Notes: generated by a model not told the origin, from the sequence alone. 64,000 nucleotides of DNA from Semisulcospira habei (GCA_036245525.1 BTPG01000003.1:162484260-162548259); one strand, 5' to 3'. Positions 10,112-20,782 are shown, counted from the first letter of the stretch. Made by a program: numbers and translations.

Positions 10112-10998
10112 TTAACCCCTTCCCTGCCGGGAAACAAATGCGAACACCACCCAACTGCAAGAGGCGAAGAACCTCATGAGCCCCCGCACTTGCGGGGGCT
10201 CATGGGGATTCTTCGCCTCTTGCTGGCTTCATTCATATCCTATTCACACCTTTGTCACTTGCTGCCCCTATTCATATCCTATTCACACCTTTGTCTCTTG
10301 CTGCCCCTATTCATATCCTATTCACACCTTTGTCTCTTGCTGCCCCTATTCATATCCTATTCACACCTTTGTCTCTTGCTGCCCCTATTCATATCCTATT
10401 CACACCTTTGTCCCTTGCTGCCCCTATTCATATCCTATTCACACCTTTGTCCCTTGCTGCCCCTATTCATATCCTATTCACACCTTTGTCTCTTGCTGCC
10501 CCTATTCATATCCTATTCACACCTTTGTCTCTTGCTGCCCCTATTCATATCCTATTCACACCTTTGTCTCTGCTGCACACCTTTGTCTCTTGCTGCCCCT
10601 ATTCATATCCTATTCACACCTTTGTCTCTTGCTGCCCCTATTCATATCCTATTCACACCTTTGTCTCTTGCTGGCCCCATCATATCCTATTCACACCTTT
10701 GTCTCTTGCTGGCCCCATCATATCCTATTCACACCTTTGTCTCTTGCTGCCCCTATTCATATCCTATTCACACCTTTGTCTCTTGCTGCCCCTATTCATA
10801 TCCTATTCACACCTTTGTCTCTTGCTGGCCCCATCATATCCTATTCACACCTTTGTCTCTTGCTGCCCCATTTCATATCCTATTCACACCTTTGTCTCTT
10901 GCTGACCCTATTCACATCCGCGTTCCTTGGATTGATGGGGTTTTATTCGATGCTGAATTTGCCCCGTTTTACGGCGTCCACTGGTAGTGATGGGGTTA
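10112..10998. mobile_element. palindrome family A expanded by an internal minisatellite
   Basis: Left end TTAACCCCTTCCCTGCCGGG, central arms AGAGGCGAAGAACC and GGATTCTTCGCCTCT, and the right-hand sequence CGTTCCTTGGATTGATGGGG ending TAGTGATGGGGTTA. Between the right arm and the right end lies the 39-bp array at 10221-10917. Confidence 0.85.
10221..10917. repeat. 39-bp minisatellite, about 17-18 copies
   Basis: The unit contains TTGCTGCCCCTATTCATATC and CTATTCACACCTTTGTCTC. Some units are 36 bp (GGCCCCATCATATCC) and one is truncated near 10570. The period is a multiple of 3, so all three + frames stay open for 200-276 codons; these are not genes. Confidence 0.95.
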
Positions 10999-11214
10999 CA
11001 CTCTGATAAGTATTGGCCAAGGCTGATCAGTGTCTAGACACAAAGCCCGTCCTCATTCCCCAGGCCCAGGATGCCACCCACGACCATCACCATTTCCCCG
11101 GCGTAATTTGTCGTCAGTAGTGGAAGGACTGTTCGCACGTATGGATCGAAGACTTTTCTTTCTTTTTTTTTAATATAAAAAGAACGCTTTCATTGTTGGC
11201 ATACCCAGAACGCA

Positions 11215-11295
11215 GCCCAACTGCAAGCGGCAAAGAACTTCATGGGCCCTCACAATGGCGGGGGCCCATGAAGTTCTTTACCTCTTGCTGACCTC
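11215..11295. repeat. palindrome family A, central part
   Basis: Arms GCAAAGAACTTCATGGGCCC and GGGCCCATGAAGTTCTTTA are mutually complementary but both differ from the family consensus. The outer TTAA ends are not recognisable. Confidence 0.75.
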
Positions 11296-11752
11296 TTTTC
11301 TTTTTCAAACTGTGTATAGATCGATTACTGGACCATTATTTTATGCTGCACATTGCATTCATGGCCGCTAGAATTAAAGGAATTAAAGGAGATGGTTGCT
11401 TGGTTCAGATTGGTTCACGTCTAGTGAAATATGCGCAACTGTAAATCTGCCACTTACCAGTCGAAAATTATAGTTTCGATAAAGTTCCACTGCCCTATAG
11501 CAATTTGATCAGGCGGGGGGAAAAAAGGGTTAAGCCTAGTTTGTAAATTGCAGATACACTGTACAGTAAAGCCTTTAAACCCACGTGAACCGTTTAATTT
11601 TTTTTTTAATCTCCGGGGCATCAAAAACACGGATGATAAGTTACTAATGTTACAAATGGCACGTTTTGTAACCAAAAAAAAAAAAAGTCCTTCAAATTTC
11701 AAAACGCCACCTAGTGTAGGCACAAAAAAACAGACACTTAGTAATTTCGTTT
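11296..11752. other. no gene seen
   Basis: AT-rich, with A and T homopolymers near 11164, 11597 and 11676. The frame at 11548-11913 shows no domain. Confidence 0.45.
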
Positions 11753-11830
11753 CATCTGCAAGAGAAATATATCTTAATGATCCCCTGCCGCCTGCAGGGG
11801 AACATGAGGATATATGCCCCATGCTGACTG
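11753..11830. repeat. palindrome family A, central part
   Basis: CATCTGCAAGAGAAATATATC arm and GGATATATGCCCCATGCTG arm around the GC apex CCCCTGCCGCCTGCAGGGG. Confidence 0.65.
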
Positions 11831-12078
11831 AGCTCGGCTCCATTTACATCCTCGAACTGAGGCATGTCGTCGTGGTACAGTTTGCGACTGTTCACGCCAG
11901 ACACCAGGTTTAAAATATTTGAAATGTTATCGATTTGCAAAAAAACACAAGGACGTCTAGACGTTAATCATCTCAAAGTAGGTGGGCATGCAGGAGACAC
12001 TGACGAGGACGTGCGGAAATCTCAGTTTGGGAGGATTCTTCTGGTGTTATAACTGCATGCAGTCACACGTCAACTCTA

Positions 12079-12292
12079 TTAACTCATTCAGCCAGACGGC
12101 CGTATTTCTCAAACTTTGGAGGCGTCATCTAATGACTATGCACCAGTTGCAGGAGGTGGATCGACCATGATAATTCAAAGGCAGTGCCAGATTAGCTTGG
12201 CGCCGACAGGCGCCAAGCTAATCTGGCACTACCCTTGAATTATCATGGTCGACCCATCTCCTGCTGTAGTGCGTCAGGGCTGAATGGGTTAA
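12079..12292. mobile_element. palindrome family B, full copy
   Basis: Starts TTAACTCATTCAGCCAGACG and ends GTGCGTCAGGGCTGAATGGG plus TTAA. The long central hairpin has arms GTGCCAGATTAGCTTGGCGC and GCGCCAAGCTAATCTGGCAC, nested inside a GATAATTCAA / TTGAATTATC and CATCTCCTGC-type outer layer. 214 bp. Confidence 0.9.
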
Positions 12293-12367
12293 CTCTATGG
12301 TGTTGGATGTTTTCTTCACACTTGCGGGAAATAAGAAAGTGTACATTGGAGTGTGTCAGACGACTTA

Positions 12368-12447
12368 TTAACTCATTCGAGACGTGCCGCCTCCGGGTAC
12401 ACGGCACAAGCCGCGTATCCTGGGGCGGCGCGTCTCGAATGAGTTAA
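12368..12447. mobile_element. palindrome family D
   Basis: TTAACTCATTCGAGACGTGC to GCGCGTCTCGAATGAGTTAA. Its right TTAA (12444-12447) is also the left TTAA of the next element. Confidence 0.9.
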
Positions 12448-12534
12448 CCCTTTGATGTCGGGCATGCTTTTTGTCGCGATGATTCCTGCAGGAATCGTTG
12501 CGACAAAAAGTGTTACCGACAGCGAAAGGGTTAA
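12444..12534. mobile_element. palindrome family E
   Basis: TTAACCCTTTGATGTCGGGC to CCGACAGCGAAAGGGTTAA, apex GATTCCTGCAGGAATC. Shares TTAA with the family D copy on its left. Confidence 0.9.
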
Positions 12535-12616
12535 CCCGCGTGAAGGCGTTGATAACAGCCTTCTGCATATTGAAGCTGGTCGGATAACAAGGAAGAAGAA
12601 GAAGAAGAAGACCCGT

Positions 12617-12656
12617 AATTTAACAGTACCGGTATCTGCATACACAAGACGTTAAG
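12617..12656. repeat. palindrome family G, fragment
   Basis: AACAGTACCGGTATCTGCAT and a degenerate right end ACAAGACGTTAA. Confidence 0.5.
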
Positions 12657-12774
12657 ATATACACGTAAGATCACTGGTGACAGTAAAAAAGAAAACATAC
12701 CGAAACATTCAAGGTCACCAATACCTAAAACTGACGTCTGCGCGCAGAGTTAACCCCTTCACTACCGAGAAAAA

Positions 12775-13147
12775 GTGGTTGGTTGGTTGTACATTGCTTA
12801 ACGTCCCGACAGCAACAAGATTTTCTCAGGACGAGCCTGCACTGCTTGTGAAAAAAAAAACCTAAACAGAATATTGAAATTATGTCGCCAGCCGGTCTAA
12901 TACGCTAAATAAACCTGAGACCATTTAGCAACACACATCCAATATCAAGAACTATAGGCAGCGCAGACAGCAGGAACAGTTTAGAAAAGGAAAATACAGG
13001 TGAATGGACCAAGGGATGACAGAAGCACATGCCCCAGAATAGAGGAGAAAACCCACCCTGTGGGGCTGACCGGGGTGACCCTACAGCCCTGGAAACTAAA
13101 AAGTAGTTAACCCCACCCAAGTCCCCCAGGGCAGACCCGGGAATGGG
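12775..13147 (-). mobile_element. SINE-like element S, copy 3
   Basis: From GTGGTTGGTTGGTTGTAC to GACCCGGGAATGGG. Flanked by GAGAAAAA (12767-12774 and 13148-13155). Somewhat more diverged than the LINE-borne copies. Confidence 0.82.
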
Positions 13148-13185
13148 GAGAAAAATTGAACACCATCTAACTGCAAGGGGGATAG

Positions 13186-13269
13186 ACCCCCCCCCCCCAC
13201 CACCACCACCACCACCACCACCCCCCCAACCCCCCCCCCCCCCACCACCACCACCACCCCCCCCCCCCA
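13186..13269. repeat. poly-C/(CCA)n tract
   Basis: Cytosine runs alternating with ACC units, at the place where the family A apex would be. Confidence 0.9.
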
Positions 13270-13374
13270 GTTGTATCCATATTCCTTTGACGGCTGGGAA
13301 TTTTTAATACTAAATTCACAATAACTTCAAAAACACAATCTGCATCCACTGGCACTGAAGAGACTATCTCTCTT

Positions 13375-13435
13375 GGGCATGCAGCGCCACAAGTATTTCT
13401 AACAGTACCGATGGCAGCGTGCACAGGATTGTCAA
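13375..13435. repeat. palindrome family G, fragment
   Basis: GGGCATGCAGCGCCACAAG, then TAACAGTACCGATGGCAGCG and TGCACAGGATTG; ends decayed. Confidence 0.5.
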
Positions 13436-13589
13436 AACAACGCAATGTTTGTTTATTCGAATGTTACAAAACGCGACACATCACAAGATAAAATGTAGTA
13501 CTCCGTAAACAAAACTGTGTCCATTTACAGTGTGAGAGGGAAAGGTTGTATACAGTAGAGCATGTTTTGCAAGAAACATTGACCTAAAG

Positions 13590-13720
13590 AGAAGTCTTGA
13601 AGGGCTACAAGTGTCACCTGTCATTTAAGACCATCATTGCGGGGGCTACAGCCACCTAAATGATGGTTCATAATGACAGGTGATCTCTCATAAGGGACCT
13701 CGTTCAAGAGGTTCTGCTGT
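13590..13720. repeat. palindromic repeat family J, copy 1
   Basis: GTCACCTGTCATTTAAGACC and AATGATGGTTCATAATGACA are near-complementary. Flanked by AAGTCTTGAAG and AGGTTCTGCTG, both also found in the copy at 31471. Confidence 0.65.
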
Positions 13721-13832
13721 AAATGTAATACAAAAATGACCAGGAAAGCTCGCAAGCCGTGGGCTCAAATAACGCAATAACAGTTACACATTCAAGCAAG
13801 CATTATCACTGAAATTTGAAAAATAAAATTTG

Positions 13833-14039
13833 TAAACCCATTCAGCCCTGACGCACTACAGCAAGAGATGGGTCGACTATGATAATTCAAGGGTAGTGCC
13901 AGATTAGCTTGGCGCCTGTCGGCGCCAAGCTAATCTGGCACTACCCTTGAATTATCGTGATCGTTCCATCTCCTGCAACAGTCATTAGATGACGCCTCGA
14001 AAAAATTTGGGAAATACGTGCGTCGGACTGAATGAGTAA
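13833..14039. mobile_element. palindrome family B
   Basis: ACCCATTCAGCCCTGACGC to CGGACTGAATGAGTAA with perfect core arms GTGCCAGATTAGCTTGGCGC and complement. TTAA ends degraded to GTAA. Confidence 0.88.
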
Positions 14040-14218
14040 AAAGTTTGCGTGCGCGCACGACGAATATCTTTGAAAAAAGTTTGCGCCAGTACCAGCATCA
14101 ACGCCAACACAGAAAACACGACACCTGCATCTTCGAATAACAACTTTAAACTTCTATATACGCATGCCACCCACTATACACTCTCTTAACCAGACCCTTC
14201 GACCTGCATGTGGCATAA

Positions 14219-14256
14219 AATCTCATGAGCCAATGAGAATCTACGCCTCTTGCTGA
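14219..14256. repeat. palindrome family A, fragment
   Basis: TCTCATGAGCCAATGAGAAT and CTACGCCTCTTGCTGACC, a remnant of the right arm. Confidence 0.55.
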
Positions 14257-14533
14257 CCATACATTGTTCGCTGTGTTCCTAAAATACTTGAAGTTACAAC
14301 TGCGTACTCGTACATCATGTCACTCGCTTCCTGCTTCGTAGGCAGAGCGAGCATCATGTGACATTACCAGCCAATGAGCTGACGGCAGTTTTATACACAA
14401 TGGACGTCTAGAAAGAAAAATAAAGAACGAGGGCTAAGTGTTTCCCGATTGCACTGTGCTATTTCAGTGCCAATTAAAACTTCGGCAAAACCGCATTGAG
14501 GTTCTTTTTAAGTTTGTGAAAAGTAAAGTAAAT

Positions 14534-14536
<3 letters not shown>

Positions 14537-14610
<74 letters not shown>
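14537..14610. repeat. (TC)n microsatellite
   Basis: About 37 TC units, directly joined to a fold-back of two AATAAA-type ends. Confidence 0.97.
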
Positions 14611-14614
<4 letters not shown>

Positions 14615-14692
14615 AGAGAGAGAAATGAAATGAAATGAAACTTTATTTTTATCCTTGAAAAATAAAGTTTCATTTCATTTCATTTCTCTTTC
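14611..14692. repeat. fold-back of two type X 3' ends
   Basis: GAAATGAAATGAAACTTTAT and its complement ATAAAGTTTCATTTCATTTC face each other around TTTTATCCTTGAAA. Each side is the AATAAAG-TTTCATT 3' end also seen at 6997 and 23964. Confidence 0.7.
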
Positions 14693-15112
14693 TGTCTCTG
14701 TCTCTCTCTCTCTCTACCCAGAAATTAATAATTATCAGTGGCATCGTCTTCCAGTATCTTACATTTTAAAACCGCACTCGATTACATTTTTTTTATTAAA
14801 AAAAATATTTATAATTTTTTTTCATATAATGTAACTAATATTTTCTTTTAAACAGGTGCACTCTTCGATCAGAGGAAATCAAAATTCATGTACAGGAAAC
14901 AAAATCAAGAAACATTTTAAAGCATCTAAATATGTGAAGAATTTTAATCCCAGTGCCAATCTCCTAAATGATCGCGAAGCTGTAATAATAAGGCTACGGA
15001 TATGGTATTAAAGAACCACGAGGATATGCGATCGATGTAGGATACAGTCGTGCGACAAACACGGAGTAAAACCCTGAGCACGGGAAACACCTGAAGTCGG
15101 TCTTGGTCAGTA

Positions 15113-15171
15113 AGCAGCATAGATTCACATGTGTCTCTGCAAGGGCACATGAGAATCTACGCCTCTAGCTG
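15113..15171. repeat. palindrome family A, fragment
   Basis: AGCATAGATTCACATGTGTC and GAGAATCTACGCCTCTAGCT. Apex reduced, ends absent. Confidence 0.55.
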
Positions 15172-15238
15172 ATAGGATATCTAGGCTGACGTATATCAAT
15201 ACACCACTGTTACAACCGTTAACCCATCCAGCCCCGGA

Positions 15239-15372
15239 TCAGAAGGATAAGCTTAAAAATATGAACAACTTTGAATGTTCCTAAAAGAAAAACGGATGTG
15301 AGCTCCAAACAATACAGTAGACTTTGGAATGAAATCTTCATCTTGTTTTTATGATGTAGACCTGCGGGTATA
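15239..15372 (-). mobile_element. tRNA-derived SINE, 3' part
   Basis: Reverse complement of the 3' half of the SINE at 59930-60150. Shared segments include GAACAACTTTGAATGTTCC and AAAACGGATGTGAGCTCC. The tRNA-like head is not recognisable here, so the copy is 5'-truncated. Confidence 0.7.
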
Positions 15373-15710
15373 TTGTGCAAAAGATCGGTTCAAATACATG
15401 CACGCTCATATAGAAGAGCCTCTGTGGTGGGCTGGTTCATCCCATCTTGTTTTAGTGTGTTTGCTCGTTTGTGTTGTTGTTTTGTTTTGTTTTTTGTTTT
15501 CTTGATATGGCAGGTTCATTTTTCCCCACAATGTCAACTAAAGCCTTGATATCTTTGGGTCATAACGTTCTCTCTTCAACGTAATCTCGACTAAAGCCTT
15601 ACACGATCATGGGTCATAAAGAAACAAAAGGATTCAATTACGAAAAACATGCTAGCCGAAAATGCGGGTCAACTTGACCAACATGACATTAAATCTGTTT
15701 CGGTTTTTTT

Positions 15711-15925
15711 TTTACCCATCCAGCCCTGACGCATTACAGCAGGAGATGGGGTCGACCATGATAATTCAAGGGTAGTGCCAGATCAGCATGGCGCCTTTCG
15801 GCGCCACGCTAATCTGGCACTGCCCTTGAATTATCATGGTCGATCCATTTCCTGCAACTGGTGCATAGTCATTACATGACACCTCCAAAATTTGGGAATA
15901 ACGGCCGTCGGGCTGAATGAGTTAA
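15711..15925. mobile_element. palindrome family B
   Basis: TTACCCATCCAGCCCTGACG to GGGCTGAATGAGTTAA; core arms keep GGCGCC at the apex with a few mismatches. Confidence 0.87.
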
Positions 15926-16136
15926 AGGGAAATAATAATTTACAAAATAAGAAACCGACCAATGAAACCGTACGGTATTTTTGTAATAGGCGGGCATGTC
16001 AGAGTGACATCAGACAGTTTCTGTGATTAAACTGCACAAAACAAAAACCTAAAGTACATGGATTAGCAATATACAAACCGGTATCTAATGACATTTTCAC
16101 TGTAAAATCAACAGTGAAAAAAAATGCTGTGTGATG

Positions 16137-16226
16137 CTAACCCTTTGGCTGTCATTAGCGCGTTTTGTCGAGGCGATTCCTGCAGGAATCACCTCGACAA
16201 AACGCGCTACCGACAGCCAAACGATG
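16137..16226. mobile_element. palindrome family E, variant arms
   Basis: CTAACCCTTTGGCTGTCATT to CTACCGACAGCCAAACGA. Both arms read TCGAGGCGATT / AATCACCTCGA instead of the consensus TCGCGATGATT / AATCATCGCGA, so the change is mirrored. TTAA ends lost. Confidence 0.85.
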
Positions 16227-16560
16227 TACTATCATGTGCATAAACTTTTCTGTCTTTAACAAATACCTTCGTCTGACCTCAAAAGGCTTCTTAGGGTTAC
16301 TATAAAGACCTATTAATATTCATACGCATAAGTATAAACCGAGTGCTGCAAAATAAATAAATAAATAAATAAAAGAATAAAAAAGGGAAATGTGCCAGTT
16401 CTCAGTTTTGCTTTTTCAATGTTCCAATCAGCACCTCCTGAATGATAGAAAATACAACCAGATCACTCGATTCTGGTCAGTGTATTTCCTAGGTTCGCAA
16501 TTCTTTACTCTGTTTCAACAGTCGTAAATTTAACTAACGATGAAAATGTACCGCGAAAGG
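16227..16560. other. no gene seen
   Basis: AT-rich, with an (AAAT)n stretch near 16350. No shared repeat recognised. Confidence 0.45.
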
Positions 16561-16620
16561 TCTGGATTCATACGAGTCCCTCTGTCTGCAGGGTCTCATG
16601 AAAGTCTATGCCTGCTGCAG
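16561..16620. repeat. palindrome family A, fragment
   Basis: TACGAGTCCCTCTGTCTGCA and GGGTCTCATGAAAGTCTATG, then CCTGCTGCAG. Confidence 0.5.
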
Positions 16621-16777
16621 ACGAAAGGTACTGTCTAAAGGTCTGTTAAGGTTCCCTCTGTCACGTTTTAATATGCTATCTTGCACGTGTGGCGGTATTG
16701 GGACCGATTGGGCATCTGATGGTGTCAGATTGACATCGTTGATCATTGCGGTCTCTAAATGCCAGTGACAGCATATC

Positions 16778-16825
16778 TCCCTCTCTCTCCCTCTCTCTCT
16801 CCCCTCTCTCTCTTTCTCTCTCTCG
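16778..16825. repeat. (CT)n microsatellite
   Basis: Interrupted CT tract about 70 bases upstream of the P2 start, matching the (CT)n upstream of P1. Confidence 0.9.
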
Positions 16826-16895
16826 GCATGGCGTATGAACATGAAATTTCAGGTCTCCTGAAATTACGACTTTGAACTCCTGTAACCAAGTCAAA

Positions 16896-17962
16896 ATGCC
16901 AGCTACTGGTCTACCAGCTGCTGTAGAGAAACTACTGGCCACTCTGATGACGGACCACCGTTGTCACATGCCGTGGTTGTAGTCCGTCCCACTAGCTGTC
17001 AACAAGACAGGACTGCGCCATTACCGATCGGCCACTGGCGAAGGAAAACCCCAGCCCAAGTACGTGCCCAGCTACAGCAACGACCACAGCAGTCAGCTGT
17101 CATTAAGACTGATACCGTAACCACGGCCAATGACAGCGAAAATAACCACGATACAACAATGCGTGACAACGCCACAGTCATCAACAACGTGAGTGACAGC
17201 AATATCGTAATAATATCACCATGACACCCAGGTTCTGTGATAAAACTAATGACAGGGACAGAAAACAGCGTCAGGGACATTTGGCGTTACAGGCAAGTCA
17301 ATTTTTAAATTCTCCTCCAGATCTGTTTATGCCAAGCCCCGACTGTGCTAAGTCAGGACGGAATGCACCGACAGACGACGCAATGTGTTCAGCAAGTGCC
17401 GCACGCATGTCATGTATTGATACCTGCACTACTGTGTCCAGTGATGCGTGCGGACAGATGCAACTAGGCCGCAGAGTGTTGTGTACAGACAAAATGCAGT
17501 CACGTGAAAACAGTGGTGATGAGACAGAGGAACTGTACCTAGAGCGTTTGGCAACAGAGCTAGGTTACGATGCAGAAGAATTGAAGACTTACGTGGGTTC
17601 ATTGACAGACAGACCAAAGTTGACACAGTTGCATGACACCAGACGTAACAAGTGTATCAGAAAGGGAGTGGTTGACACACGTGGTGGAAGGGAGGTGCTG
17701 ATAATGTGAAAGCGAGGATACTGTGCTACACTATGACTGCAAAACTGATGAACGTGGTTGGTTCATTAAGCCTTCATCAAACAATCGGCCTCGTACAGTC
17801 CGCGAAGATGATCTCCTCTCCTGTCTCTACGGATGGCCGCAAGTGGACGATCCTAAATACGATCATCACTTCAAGGAGTTGGACAAAGATCTGGACATAA
17901 CTGCTAAGCTGTTAGGTGAACCATTTACTACATCAACTAGTGTCGGTACTGTGAATGCCTGA
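16896..17962 (+). pseudogene. uncharacterised repeat-borne protein, decayed copy P2
   Basis: Starts MPATGLPAAVEKLLATLM, parallel to MPVEGLPSALEAALNALL of P1, then stops. A second frame (16961-17224) gives AVVVVRPTS and HWRRKTPAQVRAQ, matching VIILRLTG and YRKKPPSHIRRD. A third frame (17221-17709) is the Ser/Thr/Asp-rich linker plus the start of the C-terminal block. A one-base insertion near 17704 moves the rest (LHYDCKTDERGWFI, DDPKYDHHFKELDKDLDI, KLLGE) to the 17723-17962 frame. At least three frame changes make it a pseudogene. The two proteins share layout and short motifs but diverge elsewhere, so they are different subfamilies rather than a recent duplicate. Confidence 0.6.
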
Positions 17963-18091
17963 TTGGCGGACTGATCGGTGATATGGACACTTCCTGACAT
18001 GGCTAACCATGGCATGACTGCACTGTACATTTGTCGCGTTTCGATCGCTTGTAACTGTACTCCGCCCCCCCCCCCCCCCCGCCCCCCAATT

Positions 18092-18130
18092 CTAATGGGC
18101 CGATGGCCTATGGAATAAACCGTATGGTAT
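18092..18130 (+). other. 3' end of the P2 element
   Basis: AATGGGCCGATGGCCTATGG followed by AATAAACCGTATGG and (CT)n, equivalent to 8273-8308. Confidence 0.6.
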
Positions 18131-18180
18131 CTCTCGCTCTCTCTCTCTCTCCCCCCCCCCCCCCCCCCGCCCCCACCCCC
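18131..18180. repeat. (CT)n and poly-C
   Basis: CT repeat then a long C run. Another C run lies at 18065-18080. Confidence 0.9.
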
Positions 18181-18310
18181 GCAGTCGCGGGGGCTAATGA
18201 GGGTTTACGTCTCTTGTTCGTCCTATGCTTATGTTTTTCACGCGAATGTGGGTCAGCGTGCAGACGTTTCTGACACGAAATTCGTGACAACTGGCAGCAA
18301 AAGGGTTAAT
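18181..18310. repeat. palindrome family A, right half
   Basis: GCAGTCGCGGGGGCTAATGA then TTTACGTCTCTTG; ends GGCAGCAAAAGGGTTAA. The left half is replaced by the poly-C/(CT)n sequence. Confidence 0.7.
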
Positions 18311-18520
18311 GCGACGCAGTAACCTTTGATTTCTCTAGCATCATTGCATGGCATAGCTAACTTTTCAGACCGGTTTTGAAAGCTTAGCATATCATATAAT
18401 CGTATGATCGTGTTCTTGTGCAGTGCTTCAGTATAAAAAAAGCTCGGATCAAACCTCTCAAGGGGTAAAACATGGACACATTAATCTCCAAGTAGGACAT
18501 GCATTTACGAAAAAAGGCAA

Positions 18521-18637
18521 TTAACTCATTCAAGGTGCCCTGCATCAATAGCTGCGGAAGTGTCGTGTAGCGTTGCCAGCGCCAACGCTTTAATATACTT
18601 TCGCAGCTATTGATGCGGGGCGCCCTGAATGAGTTAA
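18521..18637. mobile_element. palindrome family H, single copy
   Basis: A 117-bp palindrome from TTAACTCATTCAAGGTGCCC to GGCGCCCTGAATGAGTTAA. Inner arms are CATCAATAGCTGCGGAAGT and its near-complement. Its right TTAA is shared with the next element. Confidence 0.85.
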
Positions 18638-18702
18638 CCCCCTTGTACATGCAGCCACTGCTATTGTACACAGTACCGGTGGCCCATGCACAGGAGGGTT
18701 AA
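18634..18702. mobile_element. palindrome family G
   Basis: TTAACCCCCTTGTACATGCA to CATGCACAGGAGGGTTAA, apex near CAGTACCGG. Shares TTAA with family H on the left. Confidence 0.82.
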
Positions 18703-18892
18703 CGCAAACCCCCTCAAATGCATCCTACGTATCTGACATTTCGCGACGCTGACAGGGCGAAAGGCGTGCATGGACAAGAATTCATCGCAAAATTTGAAAA
18801 TATCCTGCCTTTTTCGCTTTCCCAAGAAACACATCTTCCTTAGATGATTAGGTCGGTGATCTAACAATAATTTTTGGAGGAGCTGATCAAAG

Positions 18893-19446
18893 AATAATAA
18901 TAATAATAATAATAATGAGTATTTATATAGCGCTTAATCTTACTCAAAAGCTCTAAGCGCTTTACAACCTGTACACAAAAATAAAAATACAATGACATAC
19001 GCACATAACAAACAAAGCACAATGCCCGAACACACCACTTTTACAATAAACTAAACAACAATACATACATAATAATTTATATTCTAATTAACATTCAGTC
19101 TAAACAAGGAGGATTGCAGAACTACAACTAAGGCATCAAACACTGGCAGTTATTCAAAGTAAAGCTTGAAGAGGTGAGTTTTCAACGACCTCTTGAAGTC
19201 AGAGACAGACTCACTGTTTCTGACCTCAAGAGGAAGTGTATTCCATAACACTGGGGCTTGATAAACAAAAGTGCGCTGACCAAATGTTTTAGTTTGGACA
19301 GAAGGTACACACAACTTCCGTTTATCAGAAGAGGAGCGGAGCTCACGAGAGGGTGTATACACATGCAGCAAAGAGGACAAGTATTCTGGGCTGGTGCCTG
19401 AAAGGCAGTTAAAACAGATTGACATAACTTTATATTGAATACGTGA
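18893..19446 (-). mobile_element. CR1/L2-like LINE, 5'-truncated copy 1
   Basis: The minus-strand frame (19150-19452) reads RIQYKVMSICFNCLSGTSPE then TFGQRTFVYQAPVLWNTLPL and FKRSLKTHLFKLYFE, the usual RT C-terminus of CR1/L2-type LINEs. The 3' end is an (ATT)n tail at 18893. It is nearly identical to 28667-29579 up to about 19446, where that copy continues and this one stops. A possible short duplication ATCAAA flanks it. Confidence 0.85.
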
Positions 19447-19870
19447 AATCAAATCTAGAAAACAGTTTCATTTTCTTTCCCGTTCTTACCATTGCCAAAC
19501 GGTTTAAACTGAGTTAAACTGGATTTTGCTGTAACTAAATTAACTGCATGCAGATTCAACGCGAGCACACGCATGCAGAGTTAATTAACATTTAGCACTC
19601 TCCAACTCTGGCATTCACAGCGACGGTGTTCCAACAAAAGGGAAAGGGAGGAAGACAATGTAATGTCAAACAAGTCACGAATACACAAGACACCTTTGCA
19701 AAAATCGTGTTTTCAAAGTTTTATTAAAGACAAAGAAAATGTAGAGAAGAGAAAAAAATCGATATCACAATAGAAAAACGAAACGACAAAAAAAGAAACT
19801 TATTCAATCCTGTATCCTGTCACACTTCTGTAAGAGAGAGATAAAACGGCCATGAAAGTACAAGAGTAGC
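19447..19870. other. no gene seen
   Basis: AT-rich unique-looking sequence. No motif recognised. Confidence 0.45.
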
Positions 19871-20108
19871 CTGACGCATAAAAGGGGCCCAGCTATGATC
19901 AGGCACGCAGTTCAAGGGCAGTGTACGATTTGCTTGGCGCTAAGGCGCCAAGCTAATCAGGCACTACTCTTGAACTATGTGCCTGATTACAGATTGGAAC
20001 CCTTGTACTATCATGGCTGATTACATTACGCACTACCCTTGAACTGTTATTGTCGTTCCATTTCCTACAGCTGGTGTCAGGGAAGGCCTCCAAGGGCTAA
20101 ACGAGTCA
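19871..20108. repeat. palindrome family B, diverged
   Basis: CTGACGCATAAAAGGGG near the left. Core TTCAAGGGCAGTGTACGATT and GCTTGGCGC-TAAGGCGCCAAGC apex; right part GTTCCATTTCCTACAGCTGG. A second partial arm set near 20020 suggests a nested or duplicated arm. Confidence 0.65.
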
Positions 20109-20591
20109 AAACTGATCGAACTCAACAGAAGGGTGCGCGCATTAATTGCGTAGGCCAACACAGCTAATCAACGTAGCGCCAATTTCGTTCAACTAACTGA
20201 AGTTCCCTGCTGTTAAAACTGGCAGGCCTGCTCCTAAAAACAGAGCGGATCTCGCCAAACCCTCGCACCCAATCATCTAACTTTCCTCGCTTCCGACCAC
20301 AGGAAAAGCCTGAGAAAACACAAAAAGAAAGCGGGGAAAAAGGTTGATGTGATTTTTGCCACGTTTTCCCCCCGTCGACCGGCGACTGACGTATAATTAC
20401 AATGTGCATCTTGCTGGCACAGCTGATTAAAGTGTTGGGCTTTTTTTTTTTTTTTTGGCCCGTGACGAATTAGGCACTACGGGAAAACTGACATTTCGCG
20501 CTCAAGATGGCCTATGATCAATTTCAAAGTGCGAACATTCACACGATTGAAATTTTTAATGGGCCTATAAACGTTATGTCTGTAAGCACAG

Positions 20592-20669
20592 AAATTCCCC
20601 CCCCCCCCCCACCCCCACCGCACCCCACCACCACCACCACCCCCCCCCCCACACACACACACACACTTA
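20592..20669. repeat. poly-C/(CCA)n/(AC)n tract
   Basis: C runs, CCA units and CA units in series. Confidence 0.9.
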
Positions 20670-20693
20670 CCCACCCCCCAACAAAAAGAAGTT

Positions 20694-20697
<4 letters not shown>

Positions 20698-20778
<81 letters not shown>
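20698..20778. repeat. (GA)n microsatellite
   Basis: About 40 GA units. Confidence 0.98.

Positions 20779-20782
<4 letters not shown>

Larger units (their letters stand above)
12750..13366. mobile_element. palindrome family A carrying a SINE-like insertion
   Basis: Left end TTAACCCCTTCACTACCGAG; resumes after 13148 with CACCATCTAACTGCAAG and ends ATCCACTGGCACTGAAGAG. The central hairpin has been replaced by C-rich sequence and (CCA)n. Confidence 0.75.

Noticed and set aside
10176..11006. Three overlapping 217-276 codon open frames on +
   Set aside because: They are translations of the 39-bp minisatellite; a period divisible by 3 keeps all frames open.
12444..12534. Hairpins read as bacterial-type transcription terminators
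   Set aside because: They lack a terminal T run, recur as mobile families with TTAA ends, and the window is eukaryotic.
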